Part shown: piece by piece, positions 26,027 to 33,992 of the stretch | Layout: every line of letters begins with the position of its first letter | Numbering within the stretch: position 1 is the first letter of the stretch | DNA from: JAAYPI01 sp036734385 | Lineage (GTDB): Bacteria > Bacteroidota > Bacteroidia > Bacteroidales > Paludibacteraceae | Length of the DNA: 64,000 bases | NCBI GenBank assembly: GCA_036734385.1 | Contig: DAIMYQ010000006.1 | Coordinates: 1-64,000 of the forward strand | Reading direction: 5' to 3' | Translations under genes and position numbers: made by a program | Notes under the pieces: model-generated | What the model saw: the letters and a program-made list of their open reading frames with translations, nothing else | What the model was told of the DNA's origin: nothing | Database searches by the model: none

Positions 26027-26404
26027 ATGAAAACGCTGTCTGTAATAAAATATTATTGGAAAACAACTCTTGTTTTGTTTGTTATTACATACCTGTCTCT
26101 AATGAAACCTATTGGTGGATTGCCTGTTTCTAATATTCCTTTCTTTGACAAATGGGTACATCTATTTATGTATTTTGGACTAAGCATTATAATGTTAATT
26201 GATTGGTTTGCCAGCAAAAAAAATAAAAACCTAAAAGTTTTTATTTTTGTATTTCTTTTTTGTGCCTTTTATGGGGGCTTATTAGAACTACTACAACAAT
26301 ATTTTCCACCTCGTACAACTAGCTTTGCTGATTTTATTACAAATGTAATAGGTTGTTCCATTGGCGTTTGCATTGGCTATTTTGCTAAAAAAGAAAAAAA
26401 ATGA
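26027..26404 (+). CDS. VanZ-like membrane protein
   Basis: A 125-residue protein with about four membrane helices. The family motif FDKWVHLFMYFGLSIIML (about residues 40-57) and a later ELLQQYFPPRTTSFADFITNVIG (about 89-111) match the VanZ-like family. The original VanZ gives low-level teicoplanin resistance, but most homologues, including short ones in Bacteroidetes, have no proven role. The stop overlaps the dprA start by 4 bp (ATGA). Confidence 0.85.
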   Translation: MKTLSVIKYYWKTTLVLFVITYLSLMKPIGGLPVSNIPFFDKWVHLFMYFGLSIIMLIDWFASKKNKNLKVFIFVFLFCAFYGGLLELLQQYFPPRTTSFADFITNVIGCSIGVCIGYFAKKEKK

Positions 26405-27513
26405 ACAATCCGAATTTAGTATATCAAATAGCCCTTACGCTAATAAAAGGGATTGGTTGCCAAACTGCTAAAAACTTATTGGCGTATGTTGGAGATGTAG
26501 AAGAAATTTTCAAACGAAACAAACAAACTTTTCTAAAAATACCCAACATAGGAAATATTCTGAGCAATAATATTATAGAACAACGACATGTTGCTTTGCA
26601 ACGTGCTGAAAAAGAAATAGCTTTCATCGAAAAACATAAAATAATACCACTATTTTTTACGGACAAAAATTTTCCACAACGATTAAAGGAATATGATGAT
26701 TCCCCTGTTCTTCTTTACTACAAAGGAAATGCCGAACTGAATCAACGTCGATTTCTATCTATTGTGGGCACACGCAATGCTACCGAATATGGCAAATCCT
26801 TATGTTCTAAAATAATAGAAGATCTTGCTATCAATCAACCTGACTTGACTATAATAAGCGGTTTGGCGTATGGAATTGATGTGGCTGCTCACAAAGCTTC
26901 CTTGCAATATAATGTGCCCAATATCGGTGTTTTAGGTCATGGATTAGACAAAATTTATCCTGCAGGTCATGCTTCTATAGCAAAAAAAATGATAGAAAAT
27001 GGTGGACTGCTCACAGAATTTATTAGTGAAACAAATCCGGATAGGCAAAATTTTGTGATGAGAAATAGAATCATTGCAGGAATGGCAGATGCAGTATTGG
27101 TTGTAGAAAGTGCATCAAAAGGAGGAGCATTAATAACTGCTGAAATAGCTAATTCCTACAATAAAGATGTATTTGCTTTTCCAGGACGTACAAACGATGA
27201 ATGGTCTGCCGGTTGCAATAAACTTATCAAACAGCACAAAGCAGCTTTAATCGAAAATGCAAATGACTTGGAATACATGATGGGTTGGAAACAAGAAACT
27301 AAAAAAATTTCCATACAAAAAGAATTATTTATAGAACTAACTGAAGAAGAGCAAATTATATATGATATATTACAAAAAGAAAAAAATATTCATATCGATT
27401 TGTTGGCAATGAAAGCAAATAAAAATATTAATAAAATATCACCATTACTACTTTCTATGGAATTTAAAGGTATCATTAAATGTATACCTGGAAATATATA
27501 CGGATTGCTATAA
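26401..27513 (+). CDS. dprA: DNA-processing protein DprA
   Basis: A 370-residue DprA/Smf protein that loads RecA on incoming single-stranded DNA. An N-terminal helical region (1-75) is followed by the Rossmann-like core. This has FLSIVGTRNATEYG near 118, the GLAYGIDVAAHKASL motif near 155, GHGLDKIYPAGH near 178, FVMRNRIIAGMADAVLVVES near 218 and SKGGALITAEIA near 239. A C-terminal winged helix (about 305-370) is present. It is translationally coupled to the VanZ-like gene. The third repeat copy begins at its last codons. Confidence 0.95.
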   Translation: MNNPNLVYQIALTLIKGIGCQTAKNLLAYVGDVEEIFKRNKQTFLKIPNIGNILSNNIIEQRHVALQRAEKEIAFIEKHKIIPLFFTDKNFPQRLKEYDDSPVLLYYKGNAELNQRRFLSIVGTRNATEYGKSLCSKIIEDLAINQPDLTIISGLAYGIDVAAHKASLQYNVPNIGVLGHGLDKIYPAGHASIAKKMIENGGLLTEFISETNPDRQNFVMRNRIIAGMADAVLVVESASKGGALITAEIANSYNKDVFAFPGRTNDEWSAGCNKLIKQHKAALIENANDLEYMMGWKQETKKISIQKELFIELTEEEQIIYDILQKEKNIHIDLLAMKANKNINKISPLLLSMEFKGIIKCIPGNIYGLL

Positions 27514-27581
27514 AAAAACAAAAGGTAGTCTCGCCTGACTACCTATTTGCTAACCTTAAAATTCAAATACTATGAAAAATC
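27505..27581 (+). repeat. Hairpin-bearing repeat, partial copy 3 (inverted)
   Basis: The reverse complement of the hairpin end of copies 1 and 2. The hairpin GGTAGTC-TCGCCT-GACTACC is at 27524-27543, the spacer ending CAAATACT precedes ATGAAAAA, and one T is inserted in the spacer. Similarity starts within the last dprA codons (CGGATTGCTATAAAA here, CGGATGGGCTATAAAA in copy 1) and stops just after the ATGAAAAA. The first part of the element is therefore shared, but what follows the start codon is not. The hairpin may also terminate dprA, though the T run is on the other strand. Confidence 0.75.
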
Positions 27582-27886
27582 TGATGCAAAGATATGGAGG
27601 TAAATTACCTTTGCTTCATAAACATTTGAAAAACAACTGTTTTTTCTCCGCAAACGTCATCGCAAACGCTTGCATTAGCATATTATCAGATATTGTTTAT
27701 AAATTGTTTATAAACGCTGAACAAAAAATTATAAATAAATTTGAATTTTTGAAAGATACATTTTTATATATTTTAAATTTAAATGACAATAAAAAGATAT
27801 CTATTTTTTTGACTTATTTAATGAACAATACAATGAGTAATTTTTACTCTTTTCCTAAAAAAAGTTTCTTACATTTGCAATTATAA
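27572..27886 (+). CDS. Doubtful small ORF, hypothetical
   Basis: A 104-codon frame beginning at the repeat's ATG (MKNLMQRYGGKLPLLHKHL). It has no recognised domain and no clear signal peptide, and is Asn/Ile/Phe/Lys-rich, as expected of chance frames in AT-rich DNA. Two perfect -7 boxes lie inside it (TACCTTTG at 27606-27613 and TACATTTG at 27870-27877). A LacI-type 12-mer GCAAACGCTTGC also lies inside it, at 27662-27673. These suggest a regulatory or RNA region rather than a coding one. It is kept because its start coincides with the conserved leader. Confidence 0.25.
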   Translation: MKNLMQRYGGKLPLLHKHLKNNCFFSANVIANACISILSDIVYKLFINAEQKIINKFEFLKDTFLYILNLNDNKKISIFLTYLMNNTMSNFYSFPKKSFLHLQL

Positions 27887-28110
27887 ACAAGTTGTTAATA
27901 ACTATCTTAATTTGCAATAAATAAGAATATTAACTTATTCATAACCTGTTATTAAATTTGTTTAATTTACTGTTTTTAATAAAAACAATCGTTTTATTTA
28001 AAATTTTTCAACATAACTAACATCCTATATATTATCATCATTTTATTTAAAACTTACTTAATATATAAAGATAAAAGAATAAGAAGTGTTGAAAACCTAA
28101 AAATACAAAA
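27887..28110. other. AT-rich leader region of nadA
   Basis: A very AT-rich stretch without a gene. It contains TAAATTTG at 27953-27960, a perfect -7 match, and the box at 27870-27877 also faces nadA. Either would give a long leader of about 140-230 nt. No recognised riboswitch motif and no good terminator hairpin were found. Confidence 0.5.
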
Positions 28111-29034
28111 ATGAATTTAGTAGAAGAAATACAAAAATTAAAAAAGGAAAAGAATGCAGTGATAATGGCTCACTTCTATCAAAGAAGTGAAATACAGGAT
28201 ATAGCTGACTATGTAGGTGATAGTTTGGCTTTGGCTCAGTGGGCTGCTTCAACCAATGCAAATATTATAGTGTTATGTGGTGTAAATTTTATGGGAGAAA
28301 CGGCTAAAATTCTTTCTCCTGATAAAAAAGTACTTATACCTGATATGGAAGCAGGGTGTTCTTTAGCAGATAGTTGTAAGGCTGTTGATTTTGCCGATTT
28401 TATCAAAAAACATCCAAATCATACAGTTATTTCTTATGTTAATACAACAGCAGAAGTAAAAGCACTTTCTGATATAGTAGTTACTTCTACTAATGCAAAA
28501 AAAATAGTAGATAGTTTTGATAAAGATGCAAAAATTATTTTTGGTCCTGATAAAAATTTAGGGAATTACATAAATAGTGTTACAGGTAGAAATATGGTTT
28601 TATGGGATGGAGCTTGTCATATACATGAACAGTTTTCTTTAGAAAAAATATTGGATTTGAAGAAAAAGCATCCTGATGCCCTAATTTTAGCTCATCCCGA
28701 GTGTAAGAAGGTAATCCTCACAATTGCAGATTTCGTTGGCTCTACGGCAGCTATTTTGGCTTTTACGGGCAAATCTGATTGTAAGCAGTTCATTGTTGCT
28801 ACAGAAAGTGGTATATTACATAAAATGAAACAACAAAATCCTGAAAAACTGTTTATTCCCGCTCCGCCAAATGATAGTACATGTGCCTGTAACGAGTGCA
28901 ATTTTATGAGGTTAAATACGCTGGAAAAATTATATAATTGCTTAAAAAATGAAATGCCTGAAATTATTATAGATGAAGAATTGCAAAAAAAAGCAGTAAA
29001 ACCTATTTTGAAAATGCTTGAAATGAGTAAATAA
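28111..29034 (+). CDS. nadA: Quinolinate synthase NadA
   Basis: A 307-residue enzyme that condenses iminoaspartate with dihydroxyacetone phosphate to quinolinate, the NAD precursor. AHFYQRSEIQDIADYVGDSL (about residues 20-39) and NFMGETAKIL are typical. The [4Fe-4S] ligands are expected in GCSLADSC (about 90), in the His/Cys-rich HPECKKV (about 195) and in the C-terminal CACNECNFM. Length is normal for the short form. nadB and nadC are not adjacent, so the rest of the pathway must lie elsewhere. A hairpin terminator follows directly. Confidence 0.96.
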   Translation: MNLVEEIQKLKKEKNAVIMAHFYQRSEIQDIADYVGDSLALAQWAASTNANIIVLCGVNFMGETAKILSPDKKVLIPDMEAGCSLADSCKAVDFADFIKKHPNHTVISYVNTTAEVKALSDIVVTSTNAKKIVDSFDKDAKIIFGPDKNLGNYINSVTGRNMVLWDGACHIHEQFSLEKILDLKKKHPDALILAHPECKKVILTIADFVGSTAAILAFTGKSDCKQFIVATESGILHKMKQQNPEKLFIPAPPNDSTCACNECNFMRLNTLEKLYNCLKNEMPEIIIDEELQKKAVKPILKMLEMSK

Positions 29035-29063
29035 AATGAGTAATAATAGTATTACTCATTTTT
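29035..29063 (+). terminator. Terminator of nadA
   Basis: AATGAGTAATA and TATTACTCATT form an 11-bp stem with a 4-nt loop directly after the nadA stop, followed by TTTATATT. The stem is AT-rich but long. It faces the convergent deoC gene. Confidence 0.7.
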
Positions 29064-29085
29064 ATATTAATGTTACTTTAATTTC

Positions 29086-29964
29086 TCAAAAATACTTGAC
29101 TTCTTTTTTATAAATATCAGTAAGTAAATTGTTTGCAAGTCTACTAGCTCCTAAACGAAATAAAGAACTATTTAACCATTCTTCTCCCAATATTTCTTTT
29201 ACGATGCAATAATATTTTACAGCATCTTCTGTAGTTGAAATTCCTCCGGCCGCTTTAAAACCCACTTTTTTCCCTGTATTTTTATAATATTCCCTGATTG
29301 CTTCGCACATCACATATGCTGCTTCGGGTGTTGCGGCTGGATTTGTTTTTCCTGTAGAAGTTTTAATAAAATCAGCACCTGCTTCCATACACAAAAGGGA
29401 AGCTTTTTTGATGTTCTTTGCTGTTGCAAGAGCTCCTGTTTCCAAAATAACTTTCAAGTGGGAATTTCTGCATGATGATTTTATTTCTTCTATTTCTTCA
29501 AAAGTTTCATCATAATTTTCTGATAAAAATTTGCCGACTGATAACACAATATCAATTTCGGAAGCTCCTTGCGATACAGCTAACGCTGTTTCAGCAATTT
29601 TGATTTCTATAAATGTTTGAGAGGATGGAAAACCTGCCGCAACTGCTGCTATTTCGATGTCTTCAATGAGTGTATTTTTTACTGTTTCCACAAAACAAGG
29701 GTAAACACAAATAGCGGCTACGTTTTCCATTTCCGGAAAATTTTCACTTAATTGATTTACTTTTTCTGTAAAAGTAATGATTTGTTTTTCATTGTCAGTA
29801 GTACCTAAAGAAGTAAGATCAATCAATGAAAAAAGCTTTTTATAGACATTAATATTGTTATTTACTTTATAATTATCAGCAATAATTTTAGAAACATTTT
29901 CCGTTACTTTTTCATCAGAAAGATTGCAATTATAGGCAGAAAAAAGAGCGTCAAAATTTTTCAT
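29086..29964 (-). CDS. deoC: Deoxyribose-phosphate aldolase
   Basis: From the ATG at 29964 the protein has 292 residues. It cleaves 2-deoxyribose 5-phosphate to glyceraldehyde 3-phosphate and acetaldehyde. The Schiff-base lysine is in FIKTSTGK and the second catalytic Lys in KVGFKAAGGIS. EIDIVLSVGKF and LKVILETG are further family motifs. The longer frame to 30009 starts inside dtd and adds 15 unsupported residues. The gene follows dtd by 22 bp, so they form a two-gene operon. It is longer than E. coli DeoC, mainly at the N-terminus, as in other Bacteroidetes. Confidence 0.93.
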   Translation of the reverse strand: MKNFDALFSAYNCNLSDEKVTENVSKIIADNYKVNNNINVYKKLFSLIDLTSLGTTDNEKQIITFTEKVNQLSENFPEMENVAAICVYPCFVETVKNTLIEDIEIAAVAAGFPSSQTFIEIKIAETALAVSQGASEIDIVLSVGKFLSENYDETFEEIEEIKSSCRNSHLKVILETGALATAKNIKKASLLCMEAGADFIKTSTGKTNPAATPEAAYVMCEAIREYYKNTGKKVGFKAAGGISTTEDAVKYYCIVKEILGEEWLNSSLFRLGASRLANNLLTDIYKKEVKYF

Positions 29965-29986
29965 AATAAGTTTGTAGTATAGTTGT

Positions 29987-30439
29987 TTATTCTTTGTTAT
30001 TCGTGTCAATCCAAACAGTCACAGGTCCATCGTTGAGAAGAGAAACTTGCATATCAGCTCCAAATTTACCGGTTTTTACCTCTTTGTTCATCAGAATGCC
30101 AAGTTTTTGACAAAATTTTTCATACATAGGAACAGCAAAATCGTGTTTGGATGCCTTTATAAATGACGGACGATTTCCTTTTTTTGTTTGGGCAAAAAGG
30201 GTAAACTGGCTCACTACCAAAATATTACCATTGTTATCCATCAATGATTTGTTCATGAGTCCGTTTTCGTCATTGAAAATACGCATATTAATTATTTTGT
30301 GACATAACCAATCTATATCTTCTTCTGTATCTGAATCTTCAATTCCCAGTAAAACCAATAATCCTTTTTCTATTTCTGAAAAAAGTTTATTGTCAATACT
30401 GACGGAACAATGTCTGACTCTTTGTATGACAACCCTCAT
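29987..30439 (-). CDS. dtd: D-aminoacyl-tRNA deacylase
   Basis: A 150-residue Dtd that removes D-amino acids (and mischarged glycine) from tRNA. MRVVIQRVRHCSVSI is the family start. The SQFTLFA motif near residue 78 and the cross-subunit Gly-Pro motif in LNDGPVTVWID near 137 are intact. A -7 box TAATTTTG on the minus strand lies at 30462-30469. It is the first gene of the dtd-deoC pair. Confidence 0.96.
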   Translation of the reverse strand: MRVVIQRVRHCSVSIDNKLFSEIEKGLLVLLGIEDSDTEEDIDWLCHKIINMRIFNDENGLMNKSLMDNNGNILVVSQFTLFAQTKKGNRPSFIKASKHDFAVPMYEKFCQKLGILMNKEVKTGKFGADMQVSLLNDGPVTVWIDTNNKE

Positions 30440-30551
30440 TGTATTCGTTTTTTGCTAAAAACAAAATTAGCTTTTTTATTTTCTTTTCTCAAAATAAAAT
30501 GATGGAAATGATACTTTTTTCCTTTTTTGTAAAAAGACAGTTTATTTTTTA

Positions 30552-30559
30552 TAAATTTG
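30552..30559 (+). promoter_or_regulatory. -7 promoter box of the first endonuclease gene
   Basis: TAAATTTG matches TAnnTTTG. TTTG at 30526-30529 with a 22-nt spacer is a plausible -33 element. The endonuclease ATG follows 46 nt later. Confidence 0.6.
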
Positions 30560-30605
30560 CTCATCACAGTTTTGCTCATTTATGAAAGAATAAATTTTAT
30601 AAAGC

Positions 30606-31658
30606 ATGATAAAAAAACATTTACTCTTATATTTTTTCCTGTTACCTTTTTTTGTTTTTGCCGAAATTCCTTCCGGTTATTATGATAGTGCTTATGGCAA
30701 AACAACCGGTACTTTAAGAACAGCTTTATATAACATTATAAAAGATCATACGGTGGTTTCTTATGATTATTTGTACACCGTATATGAAACAAGTGATGTA
30801 ACTTCCTCCGGTTACGTTTGGGATATGTACTCTAACTGTGTATGGACACCTGGTGAAAAAAAATGCGGAGATTATTCAAATGTTTGTGATTGTTACAACA
30901 GAGAACACAGCGTTCCGCAAAGTTGGTTTGATAAAGCTTCTCCTATGAAAAGTGATGCTTTTCATATTTATCCTACAGATGGAAAAGTAAATGGTCAGCG
31001 GAGTAATTATCCCTTTGGAGAATGTACGGGAACTACTCTTACAAATGGTAAGGGTGAATTAGGTACTTCTACTTTTTCGGGATATACCGGTACTGTTTTT
31101 GAACCGGCAGATGAATATAAGGGCGATTTTGCTCGTTCTTATTTTTACATGACGACCCGTTATGCTGATGTTTGTACAACTTGGAGTAACGGTGCAGCAG
31201 TTGTATTTAGCTCTAAAAATTTAGGCTTTACCGATTATGCAGTTTCTCTGTTTTTAAAATGGCATCGTCAAGACCCTGTTTCTGCCAAAGAAATAACAAG
31301 AAACGATGCTGTCTATGCTTACCAAAAAAATAGAAATCCATTTATTGATTATCCGGAATTGGCAGAATATATTTGGGGAAATAAAGCCGGTCAAAGTTGG
31401 AGCACCTCTGCTATTGATGAAGAAAACGCTTTTGTTTTTTCTATTTATCCTAACCCTTGTTCGGAAAAGGTATTTGTTCATTGTTCAGAAACAGAAAATG
31501 TTCAGTTTTTGTTGTACAATTTAGAACAGAGACTTGTAAGATACGGCATGGTTGAAGACGATTATTCTATTGATGTAAAAGGTCTTTTTCCGGGAATTTA
31601 TGTTTTGGATTTATTTGTAGATGGTAGTTCTTACAAAACAAAACTTGTTGTTAAGTGA
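30606..31658 (+). CDS. Secreted endonuclease I with T9SS sorting domain (paralogue 1)
   Basis: A 350-residue exported nuclease with a signal peptide ending FVFA (residue 19). The endonuclease I (EndA/NucM) domain covers about 40-260 and has the active-site motif NREHSVPQSWF near 100 and the metal-site region DGKVNGQRSNYPFGE near 125. The FEPADEYKGDFAR motif lies near 163. The last 70 residues (YPNPCSEKVFV to YKTKLVVK) form a type A T9SS sorting domain. It probably degrades extracellular DNA or RNA. A larger paralogue follows 70 bp downstream. Confidence 0.92.
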   Translation: MIKKHLLLYFFLLPFFVFAEIPSGYYDSAYGKTTGTLRTALYNIIKDHTVVSYDYLYTVYETSDVTSSGYVWDMYSNCVWTPGEKKCGDYSNVCDCYNREHSVPQSWFDKASPMKSDAFHIYPTDGKVNGQRSNYPFGECTGTTLTNGKGELGTSTFSGYTGTVFEPADEYKGDFARSYFYMTTRYADVCTTWSNGAAVVFSSKNLGFTDYAVSLFLKWHRQDPVSAKEITRNDAVYAYQKNRNPFIDYPELAEYIWGNKAGQSWSTSAIDEENAFVFSIYPNPCSEKVFVHCSETENVQFLLYNLEQRLVRYGMVEDDYSIDVKGLFPGIYVLDLFVDGSSYKTKLVVK

Positions 31659-31728
31659 TTCTTGGCATTTGCTAGACCATTGATATACAAAGATCAATTA
31701 GTTTTAATGGAACCAAATACTAACAAAA

Positions 31729-33828
31729 ATGAATAAAGTTAAACTTTTTTTTGTGTTTTTTCTTTTGGTATCCACTGAATGTATAGCCCAATTAAATCCG
31801 TCGTATTATCTTTCGGTAGAAGGTTTGAAACAAGCAAATCTTAAAACGGCATTAAGCAGAAGGATTGTGAAGCACACTGTTCTTTCTTATGATAGCTTGT
31901 GGGTTTATTTTCGTTCCACAGATTCTCTTCCCGACAATAGAATTTGGGATATGTACTCTGATAACGAATATTATTTTTCCGATTATTCTTCTCTCGAAAA
32001 GGAACATAGTTTTCCTAAAAGCTGGTGGGGAGGTTCTTCTTACTATGCTTCTTACTCCGATTTACACCATTTGAATCCCAGTGATAAGGATGCTAATCGA
32101 GCTAAAAGTAATTATCCTTTGGGTGTGGTTGATGCAAGTCCTACATTTGATAATGGGGTCAGCAAGGTGGGGAATTCCGTAACGACAGGTTATACCGGTA
32201 TTGTTTTTGAACCGGCTGATGAATACAAAGGTGATTTTGCTCGTGCATATTTTTACGTTGTTACTTGTTACCAAGACCTCGCCTCAAATTGGGTTTCTCC
32301 TATGTTGGAGAATAATACTTATCCCGTTTTTACGAATTGGGCTATTAATATGTTGTTAAATTGGAGCACCAATGACCCGGTTTCAGAAAGAGAAATCAAC
32401 AGAAATAACGCTGTGGCTAAGTTGCAAAATTGTCGAAATCCATTTATTGATTATCCCGATTTGGCAAATTACATTTGGGGAGATAAACAGGATGTTGCAT
32501 TTTATACCGAATCGGAAATAACAGATCCTATTATCTTTTCTCCTTGGGCAAATGATACTGTTTTTTTTGATAATATTTTTGAAAGTGATTCTTGCTCACA
32601 AACGCTTTACGTCCGTGGAGGAAATTTAACGGGGGACCTTACTGTGACCATTAGCAATGATGAAAATGGCTATTTTTCTACTGCCGGACAGACGGTTATC
32701 ACACAGGCTAATGCACAGTTAGATGGGGCTTTTCCCCTTATCATTAAATATAAACCGACCGCTGTAGGAGAAGACCAGGCGACACTTACTATTTCGGGTG
32801 GGGGAGCAACTTCTGTTGTGGTTATTTTAAAAGGAAATAGTTTGAGTAAAGCAGTGGAAAAACCGGTTTTAGCCAATGCTACTAATGTGGGAACAAATTC
32901 GGCAACCCTTTCATGGGCACCGATTTACAAGGCTGATAATTATTACTTAGATGTTTATAAAAAAGGCGAAATGACTAATGCAGTTGTGCTAAGTGAAGAC
33001 TTTTCAGGTTTTACTGCTACTAGTTATACTTCCAGTGCACAAGGAGCACATTCCTCCGATATTTCGGACAGTTTGGATTATTTTATGCAGTCCAAAGAGT
33101 GGTCGGGCGAAAAAATTTATCAAGCCAATCAAATAGCCAAATTAGGTACAAGTTCTGCAAAAGGCTATTTACAAACACCGGCCTTAGATTTATCCTTCAA
33201 TAATGGCAATTACGTTGTTTCGTTTGATGCCAAGATTTGGACATATACAACTGAGGCAACCTCTATTTTGTTACTCTGCAATGATGTTCAACAAAAAGAG
33301 ATAACGCTTACTACTGAAATGCTAAATTATTCTTACGATATAGCAAATGGTTTAGATTCCGCCGTAATCAAGTTTAGTGCCAAAAACGCAACTAAGAATC
33401 GTTACTTTTTGGACAACATTAGTATTCAACAGCAACAGCCTAAGAAAATATATTTTTACGAAAATTACAATGTAGGTAACGCTATTGTTTTTGACTTGGA
33501 GAATTTGGAATCGGGTGTTGAATATTTTTGTGTAGTTAGAGGAAACAAAGGAGGCGATATTTCTGCCAATTCAAATATTATTTCATTTATGACTTCGCCA
33601 AATTCCATAAATGAGTATACTGAAGATTCCTTTTTAGTTTCTGTTTCAAAATTCGGAATTGAAATTCAAAATAAAACAGAAAAAAATGTTCCGGTTAAAA
33701 TTTTCAATACGTTGGGACAAGAAATAAAAAGCACCATTCTTGATTCAGGGAAAAATTTCATTTCCTTACCACAAGGTTTTTATTTCATAAAAATAGGTGA
33801 GTATAGAATTGAAAAAATTTCGTTGTAG
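31729..33828 (+). CDS. Secreted multidomain endonuclease I with T9SS sorting domain (paralogue 2)
   Basis: A 699-residue exported protein with a signal peptide ending near CIAQ (residue 21). The endonuclease I domain covers about 25-255, with active-site motif KEHSFPKSWWGG near 91, NPSDKDANRAKSNYPLG near 117 and FEPADEYKGDFAR. A beta-sandwich follows (about 265-375), then an FN3-like module (TNVGTNSATLSWAPIYKADNYYLDV, about 388-412). A jelly-roll-like part (about 420-570) precedes the C-terminal T9SS sorting domain, which has KIFNTLGQEIKS and ends YRIEKISL. The extra modules suggest surface display or substrate binding. It is a tandem duplicate with gained domains. Confidence 0.9.
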   Translation: MNKVKLFFVFFLLVSTECIAQLNPSYYLSVEGLKQANLKTALSRRIVKHTVLSYDSLWVYFRSTDSLPDNRIWDMYSDNEYYFSDYSSLEKEHSFPKSWWGGSSYYASYSDLHHLNPSDKDANRAKSNYPLGVVDASPTFDNGVSKVGNSVTTGYTGIVFEPADEYKGDFARAYFYVVTCYQDLASNWVSPMLENNTYPVFTNWAINMLLNWSTNDPVSEREINRNNAVAKLQNCRNPFIDYPDLANYIWGDKQDVAFYTESEITDPIIFSPWANDTVFFDNIFESDSCSQTLYVRGGNLTGDLTVTISNDENGYFSTAGQTVITQANAQLDGAFPLIIKYKPTAVGEDQATLTISGGGATSVVVILKGNSLSKAVEKPVLANATNVGTNSATLSWAPIYKADNYYLDVYKKGEMTNAVVLSEDFSGFTATSYTSSAQGAHSSDISDSLDYFMQSKEWSGEKIYQANQIAKLGTSSAKGYLQTPALDLSFNNGNYVVSFDAKIWTYTTEATSILLLCNDVQQKEITLTTEMLNYSYDIANGLDSAVIKFSAKNATKNRYFLDNISIQQQQPKKIYFYENYNVGNAIVFDLENLESGVEYFCVVRGNKGGDISANSNIISFMTSPNSINEYTEDSFLVSVSKFGIEIQNKTEKNVPVKIFNTLGQEIKSTILDSGKNFISLPQGFYFIKIGEYRIEKISL

Positions 33829-33992
33829 TTTTTTAAGCCTTTTAGAACCAAAAATTTCCGTAAAGAAGTCCGAAAACCAAAAAATATTCAATTCTCATGT
33901 GCCTAAAATCATGGTAAAATATTGATAAACAATTAGATGCGGCAATTTTTGAGGGATTAAATTTTTACTGAAATAATTTAAAATAGCTCTTT

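Noticed and set aside
27900..27965. DnaA-box-like TTATTCATAA sequences near nadA as an origin
   Set aside because: The matches to TTATCCACA are poor, there is no cluster, and the stretch is simply AT-rich.
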